Origin: CAVVJA01 sp963809815
GTDB lineage: Bacteria > Actinomycetota > Actinomycetes > Mycobacteriales > Jatrophihabitantaceae
Length of the DNA: 64,000 bases
NCBI GenBank assembly: GCA_963809815.1
Contig: CAWELM010000010.1
Location: 186,001 to 250,000 of the forward strand
Direction: 5' to 3'
Shown piece by piece: positions 17,903 to 25,554 of the stretch. The translations under genes were made by a program, and so were the position numbers. The stretch's first letter is position 1. Each line of letters starts with the position of its first letter. The notes beneath the pieces are model-generated. The model did not search any database. It was not told where the DNA came from and saw nothing but the letters and a program-made list of their open reading frames with translations.

Positions 17903-18301
17903 ATGCGCACGGTGGTCGGCGCAGCGATCGTTCGCGAGCGCCGTGTTCTAGCCGCCCGCCGCAGGACGCCCGCTGACCTCGCGGGACTATGGGAATTTCC
18001 AGGCGGCAAGGTGGAACCCGGCGAATCGGAGCCGGCCGCGGTCGCACGTGAGTGCCGCGAAGAACTTGGTATATCAGTCGCCGTCGAGCGGCGATTGGGC
18101 CGCGCACCGATCAGTGAAAACATCGAACTGGTCCTTTACGCCGCGACGCTGACGAAAGGCCGACCCTCCTCGAGCGCAACCCATGATCTCCTCCGATGGC
18201 TGACGATGGATGAGCTGGCTAGCGTCCAGTGGCTCGAACCGGACAAGACATTGCTCAAAGCCGTTGAACGACACTTGTCCAAGGGCGGGGCGGTGGCGTA
18301 G
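17903..18301 (+). CDS. Nudix (MutT-type) hydrolase
   Basis: A 132-residue Nudix hydrolase. The 23-residue Nudix box is complete: GGKVEPGE, seven residues, then RECREELGI, which fits GX5EX7REUXEEXGU. The MutT-like FPGGKVE context and a WLEPDKTLL helix near the C-terminus suggest 8-oxo-dGTP clean-up, but other nucleoside diphosphate substrates are possible. The start is uncertain: ATG 17903 has GAGG 5 nt upstream, while ATG 17852 would add 17 residues. It follows the membrane protein on the same strand. Confidence 0.9.
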   Translation: MRTVVGAAIVRERRVLAARRRTPADLAGLWEFPGGKVEPGESEPAAVARECREELGISVAVERRLGRAPISENIELVLYAATLTKGRPSSSATHDLLRWLTMDELASVQWLEPDKTLLKAVERHLSKGGAVA

Positions 18302-18353
18302 ATGTGCGGCCCTTGCCGGTAGCACAGGAGGCCGATAAGCCAGGATCGCCACT

Positions 18354-19211
18354 ATGACCGGCCCGCGGACGATCCTCATCACCGGCGCCACCGACGGGCT
18401 GGGCCGAGCGCTTGCGCACCGGCTCACCGCCGACGGTGCCACCGTGCTACTGCACGGCCGGGACCAAGGAAAGCTTGACGAAACCGCCACCGAAATCCGC
18501 GACACTCACGGCGGCGGCCGCACGCACACCCTGCGCGCCGACCTGGCTGACCTCGCCCAGGTCCGGGGACTTGCGGCCGAGACGCGCCAGGCTACGGATC
18601 GGCTTGACCTGTTCGTGAGTAACGCCGGCATTGGCAGCGGACAGCCTGACGGGCGGACCCGCCGCACTAGCGCTGACGGATACGAGTTGCGGTTTGCCGT
18701 CAACTATCTCGCCGGGTTCCTGCTCACCCTGGAACTGCTGCCGCTGCTGCGGGCGTCCGCGCCGGCCCGCATCGTTTACGTTGCTTCCATCGGGCAGCAC
18801 CCGCTCGACTTCAGTGATCTCATGCTCACCCGCGGCTACACCGGCACCCGCGCCTACGGCCAGAGCAAGCTCGCGCAGATCATGTCCGGGTTCGAGCTGG
18901 CCAGCCGCATTCCGGCCGCCGAGGTCACGGTCAACAGCCTGCACCCCGCCACCTACATGCCCACCAAGATCGTCCTAGCAGAAGCCGGCTCGAGCGTCGA
19001 CACCCTCGACACCGGCGTGGCCGCTACCTACCGGCTGGTCAGCGATCCTGCACTGGACGGGGTGACCGGTCAGTTCTTCAACCAGACCCACACCGCTCGG
19101 GCGCATCGCCAGGCCTACGACCGCAAAGCGCGAGCGGAACTCTGGAACCGCAGCCTCCAGCTCACCGGCGGGCCAGACATCGCCGTACCCGAGCCCGACG
19201 GCCATATATGA
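18354..19211 (+). CDS. Short-chain dehydrogenase/reductase
   Basis: A 285-residue classical/extended SDR of the retinol-dehydrogenase-like group. The NAD(P)-binding glycine motif is TGATDGLG, with an Arg after the second strand (HGRD) suggesting NADP. SNAG closes the cofactor site, Ser is in VYVASIG, and the catalytic pair is YGQSK. The long loop after VASIGQHPLDFSDLML is typical of RDH/WWOX-like members. Substrate cannot be predicted. An AGGA-type Shine-Dalgarno lies 9 nt before ATG 18354. Confidence 0.9.
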   Translation: MTGPRTILITGATDGLGRALAHRLTADGATVLLHGRDQGKLDETATEIRDTHGGGRTHTLRADLADLAQVRGLAAETRQATDRLDLFVSNAGIGSGQPDGRTRRTSADGYELRFAVNYLAGFLLTLELLPLLRASAPARIVYVASIGQHPLDFSDLMLTRGYTGTRAYGQSKLAQIMSGFELASRIPAAEVTVNSLHPATYMPTKIVLAEAGSSVDTLDTGVAATYRLVSDPALDGVTGQFFNQTHTARAHRQAYDRKARAELWNRSLQLTGGPDIAVPEPDGHI

Positions 19212-19317
19212 CGCGGTAGCTACGAGCACCAACCGGCTGGCTCCGCTAGCCTCCGGGCATACGCGGCGTGACGGCCGGCCTCCGGCCGGAGATCCAGCTA
19301 GACAGAAGGGCCTTGTC

Positions 19318-20337
19318 ATGGACGCACACTGGCTCTCGCCTGCTGGGCTGCACACGCCCTCGGCCGGGCTACCTGTCGAGGGCGAACTGCCCTCGTTCGG
19401 CGGTGCGACCGGGTGGCTCAATTCGCCGCCCCTGACGGCAGCCGAGCTGCGTGGCAGGGTCGTCCTTGCCAACTTCTGGACCTATACCTGCATCAACTGG
19501 TTACGCCAGCTTCCCTACGTCCGTGCCTGGGCCGCCAAATACGCGAAACACGGGCTGGTGGTGATCGGCGTCCATACCCCGGAGTTCACGTTCGAAAGCA
19601 ACGTCGAGAACATCCGTCGGGCCGTGATGGACATGACCATCAATTACCCGGTGGCGATCGATAGCGACTACGCGATATGGACCGCCTTCGGGAACCATTA
19701 CTGGCCGGCCCTCTACTTCGCCGATGCGCAGGGGCGAATCCGGCATCACCACTTCGGCGAAGGCGAGTATCAGCAGTCAGAAATGGTCATTCAGCATCTG
19801 CTCGCCGCGGCCGGATCCGCCGGCGTCGGCCCGGAACTCGTTTCTGCCGACGCCCGCGGAATTGAAGTACCCGCGGACTGGGCGACCCTGAGATCACCGG
19901 AAACCTATACGGGCTTCGAGCGAACCGAGAACTTCGCATCTCCCGGCGGCGCGAGACCGGGCCAGCGCCACGCCTATACCCTGCCATCGGAGCTGAGGCT
20001 GAACGACTGGGCCCTATCGGGTGACTGGACAATGGAAGAAGAGGCCGCCGCGCTCAATACCGCCAACGGGCAGATCGCCTACCGCTTTCATGCCCGCGAT
20101 CTGCACATGGTCCTGGGACCAGCAACACCGGGATCGTCCATCGGGTTCCGCGTGCGCATCGACGGGCAGCCCCCGGGCGCGGCCCATGGGACCGACGTCG
20201 ATCCCCAAGGCAACGGCACCGTCACCGATCAGCGGCTGCACCAGCTCATCCGCCAGCAGGGTCCCATCGCCGACCGCACCGTCCAGATCACGTTCTCCGA
20301 TCCGGGCGTTCAGGCCTACGCGTTCACTTTCGGCTAG
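19318..20337 (+). CDS. Thioredoxin-fold (redoxin) protein with DipZ-like C-terminal domain
   Basis: A 339-residue two-domain protein. Residues ~15-160 are a redoxin/TlpA-like thioredoxin fold; FWTYTCINWLRQLPY is the active-site region and HYWPALYFAD the cis-Pro loop. The C-terminal ~150 residues match the beta-sandwich attached to the soluble part of DipZ/CcdA-type proteins. The usual CxxC is reduced to a single Cys (CINW), so a disulfide relay is unlikely and a peroxidase-like or glutaredoxin-like role is more plausible. No signal peptide or membrane helix is present. AAGGG lies about 8 nt before the ATG. Confidence 0.87.
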   Translation: MDAHWLSPAGLHTPSAGLPVEGELPSFGGATGWLNSPPLTAAELRGRVVLANFWTYTCINWLRQLPYVRAWAAKYAKHGLVVIGVHTPEFTFESNVENIRRAVMDMTINYPVAIDSDYAIWTAFGNHYWPALYFADAQGRIRHHHFGEGEYQQSEMVIQHLLAAAGSAGVGPELVSADARGIEVPADWATLRSPETYTGFERTENFASPGGARPGQRHAYTLPSELRLNDWALSGDWTMEEEAAALNTANGQIAYRFHARDLHMVLGPATPGSSIGFRVRIDGQPPGAAHGTDVDPQGNGTVTDQRLHQLIRQQGPIADRTVQITFSDPGVQAYAFTFG

Positions 20338-20384
20338 ATCGGTCGAAGGACGCGAGGCGGGCGCGACGCGGTGGGAGTGGGCGG

Positions 20385-20606
20385 CTAAGCGGGCGAGACG
20401 ACGACCTTTTTGACCTCCGCCATGTAGCGGTCAGCGGCTGCGGACGCCTCGTCTGGGGTACGGCCGCCCTGACGAGCGTTCATGTACGCCGCGTACCAGT
20501 CCCACCAGTCGTGCGGGGGCGCGACTGCCTCGAACCTGCCGTGGCGTAAGGAGGTTTCGTGCAGAAGGTCGGCGAGAGAAGCGACGCTCTCCTCGGTGCT
20601 AGCCAT
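20385..20606 (-). CDS. Small WYAAYM-motif protein
   Basis: A 73-residue protein of a small actinobacterial family recognised by SLADLLHETSLRHGRFEA, then PPHDWWDWYAAYMNARQ, and DEASAAADRYMAEV. Such sequences occur alone or attached to glyoxalase/bleomycin-resistance-like domains. No biochemical function is known to me. GGAGGG lies 5 nt upstream of ATG 20606. Confidence 0.75.
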   Translation of the reverse strand: MASTEESVASLADLLHETSLRHGRFEAVAPPHDWWDWYAAYMNARQGGRTPDEASAAADRYMAEVKKVVVSPA

Positions 20607-21002
20607 GTCCACCCTCCGTTGATTGGTGTAGGCAGCAGACTCGCGCGTTTTCCTCCGGCTGGCAACGCTGGCGTCGGCCGCGCGCTCCACGAGATCCAGT
20701 CCGACGTAGCTTGCCTACCTGCCGGCCGTCCAGAACGTCGACTCTCGCGCATCGATGTGACTCGTGTTAGCACTGAGACGCTTACAAGCGGACTCTTCCA
20801 CCACCGCTGCGCAGGAAGCGACGGGGAAGAGCCTTTCTCGACAGCCGCGACGCGCCGGGCGCCCATCGCCGGCTGGCTTACGGAGCGACGCGCTGACACG
20901 ATGGCCTCTCCTCGCTCGTTCGGGCGCGCGAGGAGAGACCGTAGGTATGTAGCTCATGTCACCCCGTCGTGACGGTCGTCCGCACCACCCACGGGAGGAA
21001 TC
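20607..21002. other. Divergent intergenic region
   Basis: About 395 bp between the small protein (minus) and the SDR (plus). Several short frames exist on both strands but none has a ribosome binding site or a recognisable product. The only clear structure is the 10-bp hairpin described separately. The last bases carry GGGAGG for the SDR. Confidence 0.5.
20906..20937. repeat. Strong inverted repeat upstream of SDR
   Basis: CTCTCCTCGC (20906-20915) and GCGAGGAGAG (20928-20937) are perfect 10-bp arms around a 12-nt loop. It lies 65 bp before the SDR start. There is no T-run on either side, so an operator or mRNA leader hairpin is more likely than an intrinsic terminator. Confidence 0.6.
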
Positions 21003-21752
21003 ATGACCACGCCCGTTTCCACGCGGCGCGAACCGGAACTCGCCGGACAGACCATCGTCGTGATCGGCGGCAGCGCCGGCATCGGGCTCGAAACCGCCCG
21101 CAAGGCCCGCGCCGAGGGCGCCAGCGTGGTCCTCACCGGCCGTAATCCCGAGCGCCTCGAGCGGGCAGCGCTCGACGTCGGCGCCCAGCGCACCGCGGTC
21201 TTCGACGCCAACGATCCCGGCTCCCTGCAGTCGTTCTTCCAGGATCTCTTGTCGCCGATCGACCACGTGATGGTCACCGCCGGCGCTCCCCGCTACGGGC
21301 CTCCCCTCGAGATGGCGCCAGAGGAGGCGCGACGCGGCCTCAGCGAGCACCTGTTGCTGGCGCTCAACGTGGCACGTGCCGCCGCCGACAAAGTCCGGCC
21401 TGCCGGCTCCCTGGTATTCATGGGTGGCACAGGCGCTCGCCGCCCTCGCGTTGGACTCGCAATCGCGTCGACCGCCACCGTCGCTTTTCCCACGCTCATC
21501 GCCAACCTCGCGCTGGAGCTCGCGCCCATCCGCGTCAACCTGATCGCCGCAGGCTTCGTCGACACGCCCCTCTCGGCGGCAATCCTCGGCGACGACCTCG
21601 ACAAGCGGCGCGACGAGCTCCGCGCGACGCTGCCTATCCGGCGCGTCGTCGGACCGGGCGACGTCGCCGCGCTCGCCGTTCACCTAATGGCCAACACCGC
21701 ACTCACGGGCGCGACATACGACATCGACGGCGGCCAGCAGCTCATCTCGTGA
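21003..21752 (+). CDS. SDR-family protein lacking the catalytic Tyr-x3-Lys
   Basis: A 249-residue Rossmann-fold SDR with an intact cofactor motif (GGSAGIG), an Arg for NADP (TGRNPERLE) and the C-terminal IRVNLIAAGFVDTPLS plus GATYDIDGGQQL segments. The NNAG motif is TAGAP. Where the YxxxK pair should be, the sequence reads ASTATVAFPTL, with neither Tyr nor Lys. Either the active site is rearranged, as in a recognised subgroup of SDRs, or the protein binds a dinucleotide without classical catalysis. GGGAGG is 5 nt from the ATG. It leads a small operon with the next gene. Confidence 0.86.
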   Translation: MTTPVSTRREPELAGQTIVVIGGSAGIGLETARKARAEGASVVLTGRNPERLERAALDVGAQRTAVFDANDPGSLQSFFQDLLSPIDHVMVTAGAPRYGPPLEMAPEEARRGLSEHLLLALNVARAAADKVRPAGSLVFMGGTGARRPRVGLAIASTATVAFPTLIANLALELAPIRVNLIAAGFVDTPLSAAILGDDLDKRRDELRATLPIRRVVGPGDVAALAVHLMANTALTGATYDIDGGQQLIS

Positions 21753-21781
21753 TGACCGCACGACACCAACCGGAGGTTGAG

Positions 21782-22012
21782 ATGGCTCAAGAGACAGTCG
21801 GATACGAGCGGGATATTCGTCCGCTGTTTCGCCCGAGGGACGTCGGCGCGATGCGGAGGTCCTTCGATCTCTCGTCCTACAGCGATGTGCGTGCCAACGC
21901 GGACAAAATCCTCGAGAGACTCTCGGGTGGCTCAATGCCCTGCGACGGCGCTTGGCCAACGGAGCAGATCGAGCTCTTTCGCAGCTGGATGGCCGCCGGC
22001 TGTCCGGCCTGA
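21782..22012 (+). CDS. Small conserved protein (ERDIRPLFR family)
   Basis: A 76-residue protein with the pattern YERDIRPLFRPRDVGAM, then SYSDVRANADKILERL, and SMPCDGAWPTEQIELFRSWM. I know this as an uncharacterised actinobacterial family. The motif SGG-MPC-GAWP resembles the end of cytochrome-c-like DUF1588/planctomycete-type sequences, but no CXXCH haem site is present. GGAGG lies 6 nt before ATG 21782. It starts 30 bp after the SDR stop and is followed 12 bp later by the isomerase remnant, so all were probably one transcript. Confidence 0.75.
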   Translation: MAQETVGYERDIRPLFRPRDVGAMRRSFDLSSYSDVRANADKILERLSGGSMPCDGAWPTEQIELFRSWMAAGCPA

Positions 22013-22023
22013 CGGAGGAGGTC

Positions 22024-22276
22024 GTGGAGTTCCTCGTTGAGTTCCAGGTCGACGCTCCGGAGGGGACACCGGATTCCGAGGTCGAGCGGCGGGAACGCGC
22101 CGAGGAGGAAGGCGGTCGGCTTGTATCGGGCCGACAGCGAAGCGCAGCTCGACGGTCTCCTCGGCGCCCTACCGTTTAGCGATTGGATGCAGGTCAGTGT
22201 CACGCCGCTCGATCCGCACCCCAACGACCCGACCAGGACGCCAGCCAGCTTGTTGCAGCTCCCCGACCCCTCCTGA
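22024..22276 (+). pseudogene. Muconolactone delta-isomerase remnant (internal deletion and frame change)
   Basis: The gene begins with a perfect ribosome binding site (GGAGGAGG) and GTG 22024, and reads VEFLVEFQVDAPEGTPDSEV then ERRERAEEE, the N-terminus of a muconolactone isomerase (CatC). The family's C-terminus appears in another frame: AVGLYRADSEAQLDGLLGAL then PFSDWMQVSVTPLDPHPND, ending at 22276. About 25 residues that normally join these parts (the AKLxxEGHLVRLW region) are missing. This is a genuine deletion rather than a one-base error, so the enzyme of the beta-ketoadipate pathway is lost here. Confidence 0.75.
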
Positions 22277-22442
22277 CGCCGGTCTACCGTCTCGAGGCCA
22301 GTGTGGGAGAGCCACTCGATCTCGGCGAGACCGCGCAAGGTAGGCGCCGCATTGTGCCGCTGACCGGCGGAAGCTCACTGGTCCGGAGATCAGCGGCACG
22401 CTCGTCCCGGGTGCCAGCATCGACTGTCGGACAGCCGCCTGA
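22277..22442 (+). pseudogene. DUF3237 protein remnant
   Basis: Directly after the isomerase remnant the plus strand reads LTPVYRLEASVGEPLDLGET then AQGRRRIVPLTGG, the N-terminus of a DUF3237 protein. It then continues in a shifted frame as LTGPEISGTLVPGASIDCRT and stops at about 22442. A start codon, the frame and the C-terminal ~90 residues are all missing. The following ~250 bp to the PspC gene show no recognisable gene. Confidence 0.6.
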
Positions 22443-22680
22443 CGATCATTCGAAAAGTTCGCTGAGGAATCCGCCCCGTTTCGGCCGCCCCACCCGCGAC
22501 TGCCGTCGTGGGCGGCCTCGTCGTCACTCGGGTCGTGACGAAGCCAATCGCGGCCGGTAACGGGTCGTTTCGGCGTCGATCAGGTGGACGGCCGGCGGTG
22601 ACCCTGAGTCGGTGCGGCAAAGTCCAGGGTGGAGGCAGGTCGTTCCCCGATGCAGTTGTGAGGCTGGAGTCGGATGCTTG

Positions 22681-22699
22681 TCGTATCGAATTCATACGA
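22681..22699. promoter_or_regulatory. Palindromic site upstream of pspC-like gene
   Basis: TCGTAT (22681-22686) and ATACGA (22694-22699) are perfect arms around CGAATTC. The site ends 2 nt before the GGAGG of the PspC-domain gene, where a bound repressor would block initiation. Confidence 0.4.
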
Positions 22700-22714
22700 T
22701 GGAGGAAGACGACT

Positions 22715-22924
22715 ATGGAGTCCATCCACGACACTTTCCGGCGTCAGGGACTTACCCGTCCGAGGGAGGGCCGCGTACTCGGAGGGGTGATTGCCGGGCT
22801 CGGCCGGCGTCTCGGCATCGAACCGTGGCCCGCTCGACTGCTGTTCATTCTGTTACTCATGATCATCCCGGGAAGTCAACTCTTGATCTACCCAATTCTT
22901 TGGATCTTGATGCCGTCCGACTAA
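22715..22924 (+). CDS. PspC-domain membrane protein
   Basis: A 69-residue PspC-domain protein: RPREGRVLGGVIAGLGRRLG, then a hydrophobic helix LLFILLLMIIPGSQLLIYPI and WILMP. PspC domains anchor stress-sensing complexes at the membrane (phage-shock response). Solo PspC proteins in actinobacteria are small membrane proteins whose partners are mostly unknown. GGAGG is 9 nt upstream of ATG 22715. A palindrome sits immediately upstream. Confidence 0.85.
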   Translation: MESIHDTFRRQGLTRPREGRVLGGVIAGLGRRLGIEPWPARLLFILLLMIIPGSQLLIYPILWILMPSD

Positions 22925-22952
22925 TCGCGCGCCCGACCTAAGCCTGGGACGC

Positions 22953-23888
22953 TTGGGAGCTGTGGCGCATGCTCGTCTGGAACCAGCGGCATTGACCGAA
23001 TGGTGTCGCGAGTATCTCGGGGCTGAGCCGGAGAGGATTCTGTTTGAAACTGGCTACTTATCTCAGGTTGTGGGCTTGCGCCTAGCCGCCGGCGGCGATG
23101 TTGTGGTGAAGGTGCGTGCCTGGCAAGAACGGATTGCTAGCTGCGGGCAGGTACAGCACTTGCTGTGGGAGCGGGGCTTTCCGGCGCCGCGGCTGTTGGA
23201 GGCGCCGAGACGCGTCGGGGAGCTTGCGGTAAGCGCCGAAGCCCTGATCCACGATGGGGAGTTGTTGCCGGCGCGGCCGGATTCGGCGGCGCGCTTCGCC
23301 GACGGATTGGCGCGCCTGGTTCGCACGGCGCCCAGCGTCTCGACGGTCGGTAGCCTGGCACCGTCACCGGCCTGGGTTGCTTGGGATCACGACGCGGCCG
23401 AACTGTGGCCTCGCCCAGATGATCGCAAGGGTGATCTGAACGCGCATCGCGGCGATCAGTGGTTGGACGAGGTCGGCGCAGCAGCACGTTTCCAGTTGCG
23501 AGCCTTGTCCCAACCGGCCGTTGTCGGGCATGGCGACTGGTACTCGCAGAACCTGCGCTGGCTCGACCGGCGCCTACACGTCGTGCATGACTGGGACAGC
23601 GTCGTCGCTCAGCCCGAGGCGGCGATCATCGGTGCGGCTGCTGCCATCTGGCCTGGTACCGGCACTCCCGGTGAGGTCGCCTCCATTGCTCAGACGGAAG
23701 ACTTCCTGACCGCCTACCAGGAAGCGTCCGGGCAAACCTGTACCGATCACGAGATCCGCGCGGCATGGGCGGCCGGGCTGTGGACGCGGGCGTTCGACGC
23801 GAAGAAGGCCAGCCTCGCGGGAGCCGATCCCGATGCCGCGCTCACCCGGACCGAGGCCGCACAGCGCTGCCAGCTGGCCGGGCTATGA
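22953..23888 (+). CDS. Aminoglycoside phosphotransferase (APH)-fold kinase-like protein
   Basis: A 311-residue protein of the APH/choline-kinase fold. The catalytic loop is VVGHGDWYSQNLRW (HxDxxxxN) and the Mg-binding Asp is in VHDWDSV. The N-lobe lysine is in DVVVKVRAWQ and the nucleotide loop precedes it (ETGYLSQVVGLRLA). The linker after the N-lobe is short. These families phosphorylate aminoglycosides, other hydroxyl compounds or unknown metabolites, so resistance should not be assumed. The start is uncertain: TTG 22953 or GTG 22962, neither with a strong ribosome binding site. Confidence 0.8.
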   Translation: MGAVAHARLEPAALTEWCREYLGAEPERILFETGYLSQVVGLRLAAGGDVVVKVRAWQERIASCGQVQHLLWERGFPAPRLLEAPRRVGELAVSAEALIHDGELLPARPDSAARFADGLARLVRTAPSVSTVGSLAPSPAWVAWDHDAAELWPRPDDRKGDLNAHRGDQWLDEVGAAARFQLRALSQPAVVGHGDWYSQNLRWLDRRLHVVHDWDSVVAQPEAAIIGAAAAIWPGTGTPGEVASIAQTEDFLTAYQEASGQTCTDHEIRAAWAAGLWTRAFDAKKASLAGADPDAALTRTEAAQRCQLAGL

Positions 23889-24245
23889 CCGGAGGAGCCC
23901 TGGAGATGCTGGCATGCTGCCGTGGCCGGGCTAGCGGCCTCGAGTTTGTCCGGTACCCGCGCAACCGTCGCCGAAGGACGTCATCCCGCCTGGAGGTTGT
24001 GTAAGGGCAAACTCTGTGATAGCTCAAACAAGAAAGGCGGACGTGCCTGTTCGCCTAACCCGTCGTTAAGGTGACGCCCCGCAAACGTCCCATCGGCGAG
24101 TTAACGGGCCGCATTCACCCGGCGGAAGGAAACGAGCAGGCTGCTGAATTCACCCGGCTGGGGTGATGCGGCCAGCTCCAGCACTCTGGACGGTGAAACG
24201 TGTGGGCGAGCGCTCGTTGCCGCCCGAATGGCTGAGGGGACTTCA
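23889..24245. other. Leader/promoter region of the ndh-cydAB operon
   Basis: About 355 bp without a supported gene. It includes an AGGCG/CGCCT mini-hairpin near 24036-24060, several TTAA-containing stretches, and GAGGGG before the ndh start. I cannot place a promoter with confidence and see no known riboswitch motif. Confidence 0.4.
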
Positions 24246-25538
24246 ATGAGCGCGACCGATGCAGAGCACGGCCCGAAATCGGAATCACGTCCTCGCGTGC
24301 TGATCCTCGGCGGAGGGTTCGCCGGGATCGGCGCCGCGCGCAAGCTGCGCAAGTCGGACGTCGATGTGGTGCTCGTCGACGGCCACGACTATCACACGTT
24401 CCAGCCGCTCCTGTACCAGGTCGCCACCGACCTGCTCTCGCCGCTCACTGTCGGGCATCCGCTTCGTGACCTGTTCGACGACCAGCCGAACGCCCGTATC
24501 CATACGACTGACGTGACGTCGGTGGATCTGGACAAGCACGAGGTCGGGTTCGCTGAGATGGCGCCGCTGACTTACGACTACCTGGTGCTGGCCCTCGGCG
24601 CTGAGGTGAACTATTTCGGTGTTGACGGCGCCGCCGAGCATGCCTTCCCGCTGTACACGCTCGCAGACGCGGTGCGTCTCAAGGAGCACATTCTCGAGCG
24701 CTGGGAGGCGGCGGATAAGGATCCGTCCCTGATCGAGGACGGCGCGCTGAATGTCGTGATCGTCGGCGGCGGCCCGACCGGTGTGGAGAGCGCTGGCGCC
24801 ATCGCCGAGCTCTACCGAGCGCTGTTCGTGAAGGACTACCCGGACGTCCCTCAGGAGAAGGCGGAGATCCTGCTGGTCGAGGCCGGCCCGGAGATCTTCA
24901 CCATGTTCAAGCCGAGCCTTCGCGCGTACGCGAGGAAAGCGCTGGCTGGACGGGATGTGCAGGTGCAGGTCGGGGAGGTTGTCGAGTCGGTCACGTCCAC
25001 CCGGGTGACGTTGAAGTCCGGGCGGGTGATCCCGGCCCATACGCTCGTGTGGGGCGCGGGGATGCAGGCGAACCCCGTCGTCCACTTCCTCGGCCTGGAG
25101 TTGCAGAGGGGCAACCGGATCCCTGTAGGGCCGGATCTCAGCATCGCGGGCCACCCGGAAGTGTTCGCGGTCGGGGATATCGCCTGGATCACTGATACCA
25201 AGACGGACACGGTCCTGCCGCAGCTCGGATCGGTCGCGCTGGAGTCCGGGCACCACGCGGGCGAGAACATCGCCAGGCTCGTCGAAGGCAAGAAGACCGA
25301 GCCGTTCAAGTACTTCGACAAGGGCACGATGGCGACCATCGGCCGCGGTGCCGCAGTCATGCAGGGGCCACACGGACGAACGATGAAGGGCAAAGCCGCC
25401 TTCCTGGCGTGGGGATCGGTCCATCTCGCGCTGCTGTCGACCGGGGAGGACCGGGCCAAGGCGATGATCGACTGGAGCTGGGCCGGGTTCACGCACGACC
25501 GGCCCGGCCGGATCTCCGTGCAGACCGAAGAGAAATGA
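24246..25538 (+). CDS. ndh: Type II NADH:quinone oxidoreductase (NDH-2)
   Basis: A 430-residue NDH-2, a peripheral flavoprotein that passes electrons from NADH to quinone without pumping protons. The FAD-binding motif is ILGGGFAGIGAARKL and the NADH-binding motif VVIVGGGPTGVESAG. The AVGDIAWI segment binds the FAD ribityl chain, and QPLLYQVA and the C-terminal amphipathic helices (HLALLSTGEDR, MIDWSWAGFTHDRPGR) form the quinone/membrane side. ATG 24246 has GAGGGG about 7 nt upstream. It is followed after 16 bp by cydA and then cydB, so NADH oxidation is directly coupled genetically to cytochrome bd. Confidence 0.93.
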   Translation: MSATDAEHGPKSESRPRVLILGGGFAGIGAARKLRKSDVDVVLVDGHDYHTFQPLLYQVATDLLSPLTVGHPLRDLFDDQPNARIHTTDVTSVDLDKHEVGFAEMAPLTYDYLVLALGAEVNYFGVDGAAEHAFPLYTLADAVRLKEHILERWEAADKDPSLIEDGALNVVIVGGGPTGVESAGAIAELYRALFVKDYPDVPQEKAEILLVEAGPEIFTMFKPSLRAYARKALAGRDVQVQVGEVVESVTSTRVTLKSGRVIPAHTLVWGAGMQANPVVHFLGLELQRGNRIPVGPDLSIAGHPEVFAVGDIAWITDTKTDTVLPQLGSVALESGHHAGENIARLVEGKKTEPFKYFDKGTMATIGRGAAVMQGPHGRTMKGKAAFLAWGSVHLALLSTGEDRAKAMIDWSWAGFTHDRPGRISVQTEEK

Positions 25539-25554
25539 CTGCCGGAGGGTAACC

